64,000 nt of DNA from Thozetella sp. PMI_491. Lineage: Eukaryota; Ascomycota; Sordariomycetes; Chaetosphaeriales; Chaetosphaeriaceae. Position numbers and translations under genes: made by a program. The notes beneath the pieces are model-generated. The model searched no databases, was not told where the DNA came from, and saw only the letters and a program-made list of their open reading frames with translations. Shown here one piece after another: positions 54,740 through 64,000 of this stretch (position 1 is the first letter of the stretch; each line of letters starts with the position of its first letter). The stretch is taken from contig MU270021.1 of assembly GCA_021432635.1 (NCBI GenBank), positions 1,391,357-1,455,356 on the forward strand, written 5' to 3'.

Positions 54740-55271
54740 TCCACCTGAATCGGCTGGCGGATCCCATCCTATAGAGCTGGAAAATAAAAATTAGATTAGA
54801 TATAGTATTGAAATACACTTGATATCAACTAAGGCATCTACATGTGCCTCTCTAGGCCTCCTGATTGCGGGTCTAGATCAACTGCGTGATCCCTTTAGTA
54901 TACAGGAGATGCTACTCCCAAACGAGAATGAAGAAAACGCCGAGGTGATCACCAAAGTTACCTCGGCGTCTTAAGTTCATAGGACCGCCCGGTTTACCGC
55001 CTTCTTTCGCCGGGGGATCTCAATTTTCGTGATACAGAGATGAAAATCTTGATGTTTTCCGGTTCCAGGCTTCCCTTGTCTCTTTGCAACTGATCCATGG
55101 TGTGAGACCCATCCACAGCTAGGCATCTGCGATAGTATGAGAAATTTTCTCTATGACATTCGCCATCTTTTTTTTTTTTTTTAAAAAAAAAATCATCCTT
55201 TCAATACTTCGATAAGCGGTCTCAAAGTCCAACATTGCAACTGCCATAATTGCAGACGACATATCAGCTCC
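54740..55271. other. Intergenic region with a hairpin and a poly(T)/poly(A) palindrome
   Basis: Holds a perfect 10-bp inverted repeat (54937-54969, separate entry) and T15 followed directly by A10 at 55168-55192. No gene. Confidence 0.5.
54937..54969. repeat. 10-bp perfect inverted repeat (hairpin)
   Basis: ACGCCGAGGT at 54937-54946 and its complement at 54960-54969 with a 13-nt loop, about 200 bp past the regulator's stop codon. It could be an RNA hairpin in the 3' untranslated region or a remnant of an inverted duplication. Confidence 0.6.
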
Positions 55272-57308
55272 ATGACAGCTACGAGTGCTATGGTCGTAAG
55301 GCCACAAAATATCTACAGCAGCACCCCGTTATCTCAACCCAACAATCATGAGGCAGCAGAGCCACCTGTTTATCCCCAAGGAGAGTCCATTAACGGCGGA
55401 GACCACACATTTCTCGCCGGCCAAGACACCACACCTCGCGCAGACGGAGCTACTTTTATTGAGCAGCCTAATGCCTTCATGGTGTCATGGGATGGCGATA
55501 GTGATCCACTGCTACCGACTTGCATGTCAGCTCTGCACAAGTGGGTCATAATCGTCATCATCTGCCTCTCAATCACATGTGTGTAAGCTTAGTAAAACTT
55601 ATTGAGTCGTACTGTCATGTCTTCAGCCCGGTGTCTCCGAGGATTAGCAATTACCCTATTGATCTCTCATATTCCTAATATCACCACATCCCCTTGATTA
55701 ACACTTTGCAAGATTTCCCAGGACTGTGAAACTAACTTAAATCGGCAAGGACCTGTGCAAGCTCTATCTACACGACTACCTACACGCAGATGTACAATCA
55801 ATTTAACGCGACAAAACTTACCACGTCACTTGGGCTATCTACCTTTGTAATGGGCATTGCGTCAGGTGCTTTGCTCACCAGTCCATTGAGCGAATACTAC
55901 GGGCGAAAGCCCATCTATCTCATCTCTTGGACTATGTTCATCGTTTGGACCATTCCGTCTGCCGTTGCAAGCAACATCGAGACACTGATTGTGACTCGAT
56001 TCTTCAATGGACTTGCTGGTAGTACCTTTCTTTCTGTTGTCGGCGGTACCGTGAACGATCTCTTTTCGCAAAACGAAATTCAATGGCCAATGGCCTTCGT
56101 GGCTTTGGCCCCCTTCGTTGGGCCATCAATTGGACCCCTGCTTGGTGGCTTTGTAAACTATCATCTCAACTGGAGGTGGACGTACTACATCATCATCCTA
56201 TGGGCTCTCATTCTATTACTGGGCATTATTTTCTGCACGCCAGAGACCTTCCATCCCGTTATTTTACGAGTCAAGGCAATAAGACTCCGAGACGAAACAG
56301 GAGACCATCGATACTGGGCGCCGATGGAGAGGGCTCCGAAATTGGACCAGAAGACTGCGCTGATATTGCTTCTCCGCCCTTTCCAGTTTTTGTTCCTCGA
56401 GCCTATGTGCATATGCCTGAGTATCTACTCAGCTGTTTTGCTGGGAATATTATACTTGTTCTTTGCCGCGTTGCCTGAAGTCTTCCGGACCAACCATCAT
56501 ATGAACCTTTGGCAAAGCGGCCTGGCATTTTCAGGCATTGTTTCCGGTATGATCGCTGCTGTACTGACCAGTCCGGGTTGGGAACGACTGCGACGCTATC
56601 TCCGGGTGAGACGAAGTGGAAGGGAGTCTAGAAATAGTGAACCGGAGGACCGATTCCCCCCTGCCATGCTTGGGGGTGTTTTGATCCCTGCCGGTCTCTT
56701 CTGGGTTGGCTGGACAACGGAACCTACTATATTCTGGCTGGTGCCCATTATTGGATCATCTCTGTTTGGTTGCGGGTTAGTCTTCTCTCTTTGATTGCTC
56801 CTTTTCGATTCCATATCTTCTTGGACTTCACTTTTGAAGAACATTTGCTGACATGAAACTTCTGAAGCGTGATCTTAGTATTTAACGGAGTCTTCACGTT
56901 CCACGTACGAATCTGCATTCTGTTTCCTTCTACTGCACCTGTTCATCTTTTTGGAACTTAATTGCTAGAACACATATATTAATATGTAGTCTAGGTCGAA
57001 GCATATAATGAGCACGCAGCATCCGCCCTGGCTGCAAATGGCTTTGCTAGAGCTATCATTGCAGGTTTGCATATATCCCCTCCATCTTATCGTATCCACC
57101 CCGCTTTAGTTTCGATTGAAAATCGACTGACATGCTGGAAATAGCCACGTTTCCATTGCTAGAGATCCCGCTGTATGAGAAGCTCGGCTTCCAGTGGTCT
57201 ACAAGTATTTTGGCCTTCTCGACAGTTATCTTGGCACCTTTTCCTTGGATATTCTTTATGTACGGGAGAACACTTCGGGCGAAAAGCAGATACGCACTGG
57301 CGTCTTAA
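55272..57308 (+). CDS. MFS exporter, DHA1 (FLR1/TPO-like) family
   Basis: Five exons, 55272-55582, 55750-56775, 56868-56904, 56995-57064 and 57145-57308, join in frame to 535 residues. A ~95-residue hydrophilic cytosolic N-terminus precedes TM1 (WVIIVIICLSITCV, then TCASSIYTTTYTQMYNQF). TM2 ends in SPLSEYYGRKPIYLISW, the DHA1 loop 2-3 motif. TM5 carries GPSIGPLLGGFV, the antiporter motif C that marks proton-driven efflux. The C-terminus is VEAYNEHAASALAANGFARAI...PLYEKLGFQWSTSILAF, as in polyamine/drug H+ antiporters. Intron 2 again uses a GTTAGT donor. It probably exports a metabolite or toxic compound at the plasma membrane, and its place after the PLP enzyme and regulator suggests the product of that module. 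Confidence 0.88.
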
Positions 57309-57728
57309 ACGACACCTGTTGTAAGATCAGCTTAAATAGCGACTATAGGCGTTAACAACAAGGATTCCTTTCGGAAAACAACCCAGCAGCTGAGAATTTT
57401 ATAATGGGCTACGAGGAAATCGAGACCACTCCCTCTAATTTTGCAGCAACCGCGGAGTGGTACTTCAGTCTCATCCCCAGTTATTCTACTATCAACCACG
57501 GAACGCGGGCCTCTGATTTGCTTTAGTTTATGCTTAATAGAGAGTGATGCTACTGTTTCCTAAGCCACTGCCTATAGAGACAGGGGAATCTATCCTGCGT
57601 ACACCTGAAAGGCTACCCACCGCGATCGGAATCACTGGACAAAATCCTGTGAGTTGTGACAGAGCCCAAAGGTACATCATCAAATTCAGTAAATTATCTC
57701 CATATACCCGACTACTTCAAGTTACAAG
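57309..57728. other. Intergenic region between convergent genes
   Basis: Small plus-strand frames (57544-57844) run antisense into the oxidoreductase relic and show no family motif. Nothing else seen. Confidence 0.4.
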
Positions 57729-58935
57729 CTACGAAACATCCATTGAAACTACGATTGTTTTTCCGGACTTTGAACTTTCCTGTGCAAGTTCCACGAGTCC
57801 TATCACTTGAGCCGCCTCTTCTGCAGCGACTGGTAGCATTTTAGCTTTTCCTCCATCTAGAGCGAATGCGAACCTAGAATAGAAGTCTAAATAAGTGCCG
57901 CCTCCTTGTTCCACAATTGGAGAGACTCGAATTGCCTCACGCTTTAGCGTCGTAGAGCCGGCGCTGTCGACTTTCACAAGAGTCAGCCACGAACGCGGTG
58001 TTCCCGCCTCGTCCTGCTCGATTCCAAACCCTGGATACTCTCGTCGCATGCCTTTTCGCAAGTGCGACTCTTGAGGGCCGAGCCTGCAGGTATAAAATGA
58101 GCCGTAGTCGCCACGAACCAGGGATCGTAGTTGTTGTAGATCCGGGCTCACCGGGCTGAACTTTGCTGTAGCTACCATGCAATCTTTGTAGTGCAGAAGT
58201 ACCGTGAATGAGTCTTTAAGCGGCGTCGTATTCGCTGCTGCCGTTCTCTGCGACTCGACAAACTCTGTAATTCGGGTTGGGAGCCCGTAGAGATCTCGGA
58301 CTCGGTCATAGAGATGAGACCCCAGATCGTAAAGAGCCCTATTTCCTGGGCTGGGGTGCGTGAATTCCAGGTGCTGGTGGCAAGGGTAGGGCGGAAATGG
58401 TCAAAATAAGATTCGAACTCCACAATCCGGACCAGGCGCCTTCCTCCTTCATGCGCTTTGGAGTCGAGAAGTCTGAGTCCCGGCGTCCGTTTTGGTAGAC
58501 AGTTAGGAGCAGCTTTTGGTCTCTTGCCAGCAAAATCAAGGCTTCGGCTTGTGAAAAAAACGGCAGTGAATAGCTTCTCAACGATGACTAGGTGCTCGCA
58601 CATATTTCTTATCTCAACTCAGAACGCCCAAGTACAGTACAAGCATAAAGAATAACTGACTATGCTTGTCGGCACTCAGCGCTGCGATAGCTAGTTTGAA
58701 ATGCGACTCAGGCGGTGTAGTTATCATCACCACCTGCACCACCTTGTCCCGAAGCATACTGTCTACCAAAGTATAAACTTGAACTCGAGGACTTCTTCGG
58801 TATCACTATTATGGCTAGATTTGGCCTGGTGCTGTACAAAAGAATGAAGGCGGAAATGTGATGCCCGGGTGAACGGAATATGGAATACTTTGGCACTCAG
58901 ACCGTATCGAACGAGGCCAACTGTATACTACTTCT
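57729..58935 (-). pseudogene. Gfo/Idh/MocA-family oxidoreductase, frameshifted
   Basis: Reading the minus strand from about 58930, fragments in three frames follow the family order. They are VGLVRYGLSAKVFHIPF (Rossmann start); QVVMITTPPESHFKLAIAAL then SADKH (with VITTP); HLVIVEKLFTAV (the EKP motif, here EKL); and AEALILLARDQKLLLTVYQ followed by RRDSDF. Then come RIVEFESYFDHFRP; RALYDLGSHLYDRV (the catalytic-type D-x-G-x-H); and the C-terminal domain (HYKDCMVATAKFSP, VRGDYGSFYTCRL, AAEEAAQVIGLVELAQESS). Shifts occur in a run of seven T near 58553-58559, near 58440, and near 58345. Members are NAD(P)-dependent sugar or inositol dehydrogenases. The Rossmann glycines and EKP are also altered, so this is taken as decayed rather than a sequencing artefact. 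It heads the minus-strand amino-sugar group. Confidence 0.82.
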
Positions 58936-59550
58936 GTGATATTCTTTCTAGTGCCGGTGGAGCGGCAAATCTCAAGTTCAAATTAGGGTTTGTTATTGTA
59001 ACAGCGACGAGATGACAAACTAGTTCTACTCCATCTAAAAATCGGAGTAAGGACACAGTAAGCGTTATCATTCCGGTAGAGTGTTGGCATGCTGTGGAGC
59101 TGATCTTCGATTGGGTCGAACCGGCGTGTAATGAGTATGAACATATGCAACGCTAACCCCTGCTAGAACCTTGATGCCGCTCCCTCGCCGCCATTGTTGT
59201 TTTGGTGCATGAGAGCCCATTTCTGCGGTGGAGAGCAGCTTTCATAGTTTTGGAGGTCATATTGACTCCAAACCTCATTAGGATGATAGTAAAACACAGC
59301 AGAGGCAACCAGCACATTTTTTGCCTCCTGCAACGTCAGTATTAACAGCGACCGTTGATACCGTTCATATGTCGGCTCAAAGCAACCAAATGGCCAAGCT
59401 TTCTGCCCGGGTCTCGATTTCCTTAATCAGTGAGTTCGCCAAAGTATCGCTTGTTGTTTCCTTGAAATGTCCTAAGCAAAGATACTTTGTGATGTACCCC
59501 ATGCGGTTGCTCGACTCGAGTCAGCGCTTAAATAAAGGAGAACAGAGAAA
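58936..59550. other. Intergenic region; possible last exon of the NDT80-like gene
   Basis: If the NDT80-like gene splices at the GTAAGT in 59575-59580, an exon from about 59508 to 59423 (starting QPHGVHHKVSLL) would replace its last nine residues. Otherwise no gene seen. Confidence 0.4.
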
Positions 59551-60825
59551 TCATATGCTTTTCTGCGGTCCACTTACGTACACAGCCTGGACGGGAGGCG
59601 TACGATCGTCAACCGACAGCGGGATGTATTCATAACGAAAAGATTTTTTGTTTGCCTTCATCGAAGACCCAGTTGGCTGGTCTTCACCGCAATGCTCCGG
59701 CTCAGAACAGGGATTGTCAGTTGCTAGGGTCGACATGGTGGTATGTAATGTGGCAGTAAGTATAGGCGCAGGAGTCTGAGGAAATCGCACAAGACTTCGT
59801 CGAGGAGAGTCGCTTAGAAAAGAGTCGTCACAGGCTCCTGTATCTCCAAAGTCAAGGTAATTTGGGAATGTAATGGCGCCATCTAAAATACCAAAGTCGT
59901 CTGCCAGAAAGCTGCCATGGTAGATATTCTGCCCAGCAGCTCCAAATACAGGATTTGAGATGTTGAAAAAGAATCCGTCGCTAGGACTCGTCCCGCCTCC
60001 GATTAGAGTGGGTACGGGCGTTCCCGCCCCAGTCACTGGTGCAATGATCTCCAGTGGCGGATCTAACGAATTTAAACCCTCATCTAAACTAGATTTTTCG
60101 ATTTCAAGGTCTCTTGGTTGTCCACCTGGGCTGATTTCATCTTGGTTGTCCTGATTCACCAGGCTTGTAGAGAAATTGCACGGGGACCGTCCGCGTACAA
60201 TGATCGGGGCGCTTAGCTTCTCTGTCAGTAGAAGGCTCGATCCGTCTGAGAAACCTGCAACAAAACGAATGTGGATAACAAAGTGCTGCTCGGTACTTTT
60301 CTCTTTGCGGCGCCCACCTTTAAAAGTCGCAGATCGAAACTGAAGCCTGGTCCAAGAAAATGCATAGGGCTCGTGGGCATCGCGGACCTTGATTTCTATT
60401 GCCGCGGGAGACACGGCGGTGTCTTTGGCCGTCCTTGGTACTGCAATGAGCGGGATCTCATTACCGTTGATATTCTCTGTGGCAGAAAGGGTGGCTCGGA
60501 TCTCACTGGGCTGAACGCATCCTGTGGAGCTGTCTCGCGGGCGGGTACGGTTGGTATGGAGGATGATGGTGCCTCGTACGTGAAAAAGATTCCTGCGATA
60601 GCAGATAATGTGCCGTGGCGTTTCGTTGAGTTGACGGGACTGCGGTTGTTGTAAAAAGGTGCCTGAGAGCTGTGCCGTTACGATTGCTCCTCTCAACTCC
60701 GGATGGCGCTGCCTAGGCGCCAGACACTCGGTGAAAAGTAACGCCGGATGCGCGTCGCCTATCCTGGCAAGTTCCTTCACATCATGGCTCTCTTGTGGCT
60801 GTTTGTCGCCCGATGCATTTTCCAT
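59551..60825 (-). CDS. NDT80/PhoG-like transcription factor, RON1-type
   Basis: Open frame of 424 residues. It carries the NDT80 (p53-like Ig-fold) DNA-binding domain: RHIICYRRNLFHVRGTIIL, VPRTAKDTAVSPAAIEIKV, FSWTRLQFRSATFKGGRRKE, QHFVIHIRFVA and, at its end, LSAPIIVRGRSPCNF (the highly conserved PxxVRGRSPxxF). The C-terminal half is low-complexity and acidic, as in an activation region. In Trichoderma reesei an NDT80-like factor, RON1, controls GlcNAc catabolism and sits in the same cluster as dac1 and hxk3. Here the neighbours on the same strand are a GlcNAc-6-phosphate deacetylase and a hexokinase-like relic, which supports a RON1-type role. The 3' end may be spliced (TAC|GTAAGT near 59581) to another last exon. 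No disabling change is seen in the DNA-binding domain. Confidence 0.82.
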   Translation of the reverse strand: MENASGDKQPQESHDVKELARIGDAHPALLFTECLAPRQRHPELRGAIVTAQLSGTFLQQPQSRQLNETPRHIICYRRNLFHVRGTIILHTNRTRPRDSSTGCVQPSEIRATLSATENINGNEIPLIAVPRTAKDTAVSPAAIEIKVRDAHEPYAFSWTRLQFRSATFKGGRRKEKSTEQHFVIHIRFVAGFSDGSSLLLTEKLSAPIIVRGRSPCNFSTSLVNQDNQDEISPGGQPRDLEIEKSSLDEGLNSLDPPLEIIAPVTGAGTPVPTLIGGGTSPSDGFFFNISNPVFGAAGQNIYHGSFLADDFGILDGAITFPNYLDFGDTGACDDSFLSDSPRRSLVRFPQTPAPILTATLHTTMSTLATDNPCSEPEHCGEDQPTGSSMKANKKSFRYEYIPLSVDDRTPPVQAVYVSGPQKSI

Positions 60826-61121
60826 GGCTGATCTTCAAGGGCACTTTGGTGCAAGATGTCGTTTGGTCAGAGAATGGAGAGGGCAGTTTGGCCACGTGAG
60901 CGGGCTTTTTGGCTTCGCAGTGCACTACTGAGCTATATCCACCCCGAGAGTGTGGATATTGGTGCACCGCATGTACCCACGGCTATGCCCCGATATCTCC
61001 ACAATCGAACCTAGTTAAAGAAGACTCCGAGGGCTACGGGAGGTAACTTTGAGGTAATTACACTGTTTGCTCACTGCGTTAACCTTGGCCGAATCCCCAT
61101 AGGCCTAGATTTGCGAGTCTT
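60826..61121. promoter_or_regulatory. Upstream region of the NDT80-like gene
   Basis: 296 bp between the NDT80-like start and the hexokinase relic's end. No clear TATA; contains gtggat/tccac repeats near 60935-60955. No site assigned. Confidence 0.3.
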
Positions 61122-62680
61122 CTATTTGTATACTGCCGCAGCAAGCGAAGATCCGACTATACTACCATGAGCCACCCACTTGAGAGTGAAGTGCTCCGAG
61201 ATCCCCCTAACGTTGCTCTTGGTTTCCCGCGCCACCTTGTCGAGGATCTCTTCACATGTGGTCATAAATAGAGGAAATTTCTCGAATACGGCGCCAGACA
61301 CCTCTATCTTGACCTCGCTCAATTCCTCCTCTCTCGTGATATGTTTCCTCTCTCGCGGTATGCTTCCTCGCTCAATTAACCTGGGCTACGATAAATAGGG
61401 CACGAATTCAAGTGGCCGTAAAAGCAGCTGCGCGGAGAGAGACAGAGTGAGCAATCGCTTTGATCATGCGCAGTTCCGGGAGTTGGGGAACCTGGTGATT
61501 CGGCAAAGCTAGGTGATGTGCCCGTGCTTCCGCGGAGAGAGACAAGCTCTCAGTTGAATCGCGTTCTAACCCTGCGCCGAGCGATGATTCGAAAAGAAAT
61601 GGGAAGTCCCAGGCGCTCTGGGATACATCCGGAGAATAAGGAACCTGATTAGGTGGCCCAGACCAAGATGATTCAAACAATTTCCCCCATGTAGTATCCA
61701 CTGCAGAGGTACTCGATAGGCTGCAAACATGCACTACCTTATTCCCTGAGACACCCTGGGCAAGGAGAATATCCCATACAGTTTGCGGGAAAATCTTCAT
61801 ACCAAGCAAGCTATGCTCAGTATTGACAAGGACGCAGCTTTTGGCTTCCTTCCATGCGGATGGATGCTTGGAAAGTTTGTCTCGGTTGAGCCATGAACAG
61901 GAATGGTCGTGGCAGTATTGAGGCCAGTGCTAAGGATGATCGAAATGTATATGCTAAGCTCATCGCGACTACCGGCTAGTAAGCTCGCGATAGTATCATT
62001 GACTATGGCATCGTGTCCCTATGAGAACACATCAGTCGGCATGGCCAGGACGGCAAATAGCCCGTTAACTTACCTCGGCCTCAAATGCGCGGTGGAGAAG
62101 GCCACCTAGGCCACACGCTATGAGATCATCAAAACACAGAAACCCTTTCCGCACTTGAGGATACTGTCTAGATCTGTGCCCAACTGTCTGAAAGTCCCTA
62201 ATTAGATTAGAAAATTTGAATAAAAATTGTGAAAGGCATATTAGAAAGGGAACGACCACGTCAGGCAGGTACTGAGGCTTGTCGGTACCTTAGGTAGAGC
62301 ACAGAGCAGGTCTTTGAGCACCCCGGATGCCGTCTGGGCGATCCACTGAATGAATATCGGTCCTCTAGATGTTTTCAGTTCTTTGGAAATTGGCCAGCAC
62401 CGCATGTCCACCGTTGTTCCAGCATCTGGCTTATAGTCTTGTACCCCACGTAGCCTCACCATGGCAGCTCCGAGAGTTGAACCATCAACCTCTGCGCAGA
62501 AGAATCCGTCTCTCTGGCCACCCTCAGGAAATATGTTGATGAAAGACGGCAGCATCGTCTGTGGATCGTTTTTACAGCATTCACGCATCTCACGACTAGC
62601 TCTTGCGACATGGAGAGCAAATTTGGCGCACTGATATGTTTCTCAAGCTCACCATTGATTGTCTGCAAGGTGCCCTCCAT
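61122..62680 (-). pseudogene. Hexokinase-like (hxk3/GlcNAc-kinase type) pseudogene
   Basis: Ordered hexokinase pieces read on the minus strand: INGELEKHISAPNLLSMSQ, then in a second frame CKNDPQTMLPSFINIFP and FFCAEVDGSTLGAAMVRLRG (degenerate ATP-binding loop, normally LDVGGSTFRVALV). After these come DAIVNDTIASLLAGS and LSTGLNTATTIPVH (normally LGTGTNA), TEHSLLGMKIFPQTVWDILL, LPELRMIKAIAHSVSLRAAAFTAT and FEKFPLFMTTCEEILDKV. A frameshift lies near 62595, a TGA falls inside the usual TGIxALW site near 61407, and a 53-bp repeat insertion separates the last exon. The catalytic glycine loop is changed. Fungal hxk3-type kinases phosphorylate GlcNAc in amino-sugar catabolism. It lies between the NDT80-like gene and the deacetylase, as expected for that cluster. 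Confidence 0.82.
61313..61377. repeat. Direct repeats and 19-bp duplication inside the hexokinase relic
   Basis: cctcgctcaatt occurs at 61313-61324 and 61366-61377; between them cctctctcgtgatatgttt (61328-61346) is followed by a copy with four mismatches (61347-61365). The structure looks like a small tandem expansion next to the last exon. Confidence 0.65.
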
Positions 62681-62721
62681 GATAACTATGGAAGGGTGTA
62701 CCGGGGCATCAGACGGCCCTA

Positions 62722-63000
62722 TTATCTCGATATTCGACGATCTAGAAAGGTTATTTTTACAGTCTTTTTGGTGATAGTACCGCTCTTTAGATCTGCTGGG
62801 GTCATTTCATTCGAGGGGACACGTCGAATAGTAACTCCGTTCACCTTGATCAAATTCTTCGGTTTAAAGTTAGCAGTCAAGAACCTCGGAAATATGATGT
62901 TGAGGTCTACGATGAAGGAAGTTCTCGGATATCTTAGTTCGTAGCCTGGCACTGTAGGGTGTGGTCTGGGGGGTTCAAAATTATATCTATGTTTAGGCAT
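62722..63000 (-). CDS. Unidentified small frame, possibly coding
   Basis: 92 residues starting MPKHRYNFEPPRPHPTVPGY, with TSFIVDLNIIFPRFLTANF and IKVNGVTIRRVPSNEM. Its amino-acid flow is protein-like and it lies on the cluster strand between the hexokinase relic and the deacetylase, but no family, signal peptide or splice partner was recognised. It could be an exon remnant of another cluster gene or a chance frame. Confidence 0.3.
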   Translation of the reverse strand: MPKHRYNFEPPRPHPTVPGYELRYPRTSFIVDLNIIFPRFLTANFKPKNLIKVNGVTIRRVPSNEMTPADLKSGTITKKTVKITFLDRRISR

Positions 63001-63435
63001 GGCAGAGGTCGTGAGAACGTAGGTACCTTGTCTTTACCACTCTTATGGGAGGCTGTTGGTTGCACGGACGTACTACCTGCCTTTTGCAGCACATTCGAAA
63101 TGGACTGCGGGCCACTGTACTGTGCTCCACTGAGACTCCTTGGATGCTGCCACCAAAGATCAGTCCATAAAATCTAAGTTGTTGTCTTATTTGTATAGAA
63201 GTACCCAGAACGGTTTTGGGCCCGGTTTCCAGCGGCCATTCGTGTTTAGCGGATGTGTCATTTCTCTCTGCAAGGCAAAATGGTGGCAGACGAAGTTCAT
63301 GCTATAGCAACAACGACGATAGGATGCAGGATCTAAACTGCAGATGCGACAGTCTGCGCCCCGTATGATAATAGATGCTATGCAGCGATCGAACATATAA
63401 CCTGCCACTTGGTTGGTTGACTCTTGCGTTGCCAA

Positions 63436-64000
63436 TCATCCACTGCTGTACACCGGAGTACCAAACTTCCAAACTTCACGGATGGAGATAGTCGTGAAGC
63501 CATCGGCGTCAAGGCCATCATCCAAGACTACTAGGTCTGCATCAGCTCCAGATACTATGCTCCCCTTAACGTGGGACATTCCAAGTACCGCCGCCGGGGT
63601 CATCGTGACTGTCTTGATTGCCTCAGGAATGGAACATCCTGTCCACCGGAGAAGGTTATTGAGAGAGTTTGGGAGATCAATTCCGCTACAGAAGATTCTG
63701 TGGTCAGTGAATCCGATCTTTTTAATAAAAACGAGTGAATTAAAGGATTCTGGAAAGGAGAATGAACCTACCTGCCAGCCAGAGTTGAGGTGCCTTCCAG
63801 CTTCAATGTCATTCCTTGCTTCACTGTACGCTGACCATTTGTCCATTCGTAACTGCCATCCTCCATCCCCATAAACATTACCGCATCGGTGATAACAACC
63901 ATGCCTTCTGGGTGGGTGTTATAAGCTAGCCTAACGCTTGCTGGATGAAGATGGATACCATCTACAATGATGCCAAAGTATGGACGGCCGTCATCAGCGA
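63436..64000 (-). CDS. dac1: N-acetylglucosamine-6-phosphate deacetylase, 3' part (cut by window edge)
   Basis: Two exon parts, up to 63772 and 63685-63436; the gene begins beyond position 64000. The first reads YFGIIVDGIHLHP (metal-binding His), EGMVVITDAVMFMG (catalytic Asp), DGSYEWTNGQRTVKQG and GTSTLAG. The junction gives TLAGSGIDLPNSLNNLLRW, then PEAIKTVTMTPAAVLGMSHVKGSI and GADADLVVLDD, the typical amidohydrolase ending. NagA-family enzymes deacetylate GlcNAc-6-phosphate to glucosamine-6-phosphate in the cytosol, the second step of GlcNAc use. The intron has a GTAGGT donor and CTGTAG acceptor. All motifs visible in this part are intact, unlike the neighbouring kinase and oxidoreductase relics. 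Confidence 0.88.

Noticed and set aside
60271-60654. 127-codon plus frame
   Set aside because: Antisense to the NDT80-like DNA-binding domain.
1-64000. tRNA, rRNA or CRISPR features
   Set aside because: B-box-like words (for example ggttcgaa) were seen in several places but none had a matching acceptor stem or A box; no spaced direct-repeat array exists, and CRISPR is not expected in a fungal genome.

Overview
The window is nuclear DNA from a filamentous ascomycete (Pezizomycotina). Genes carry short introns (about 40-110 nt) with GT..AG ends and CTRAY-like branch sites. There are several Zn2Cys6 regulators, MFS transporters, small secreted proteins, an NDT80-like factor, a UstYa-type (DUF3328) gene and a sedolisin relic. 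The species cannot be named from the sequence. The layout is accessory in style: intact genes in ones and twos, wide gene-poor AT-rich stretches, and an unusual number of broken genes.

Left part (0.6-14.5 kb): a PRISE-type short-chain reductase and an SMP-30/gluconolactonase on the minus strand, a frameshifted Zn2Cys6 regulator, a single-pass Ser/Thr-rich surface protein, a MITE-like element with terminal inverted repeats, and a decayed secreted precursor made of about eight 28-30-residue repeats ending in dibasic (Kex2) sites. A bacterial-looking SAM methyltransferase follows it. Middle (16.8-37 kb): a sedolisin pseudogene with an internal deletion, a Zn2Cys6 regulator divergent from a glutathione transferase, two small secreted proteins, an LCM/Ppm1-type methyltransferase just upstream of a UstYa-like gene, a conserved hypothetical protein, a beta-hydroxyacid dehydrogenase and a 6-Cys secreted peptide. 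The repeat precursor, the UstYa-like gene and the methyltransferases are what a dikaritin/epichloecyclin-type RiPP pathway would use, but precursor and UstYa-like gene lie about 17 kb apart and both look damaged.

Right part (40-57 kb): a siderophore transporter with two GATA/SreA-like sites upstream, a second MFS transporter, transporter and aldehyde dehydrogenase relics, a secreted histidine acid phosphatase, and a compact group of an ACC-synthase-like PLP enzyme, a divergent Zn2Cys6 regulator and a DHA1-type exporter. This group looks like a small metabolite module.

The last 6 kb (57.7-64 kb) is all on the minus strand. It holds a frameshifted Gfo/Idh/MocA oxidoreductase, an NDT80-like factor, a broken hexokinase-like gene and the 3' end of N-acetylglucosamine-6-phosphate deacetylase. 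It resembles the fungal GlcNAc-catabolism cluster (dac1, hxk3 and the NDT80-like regulator RON1), here in decay. Splice sites were assigned by eye from reading frame and family conservation; no transcript or database evidence was available.
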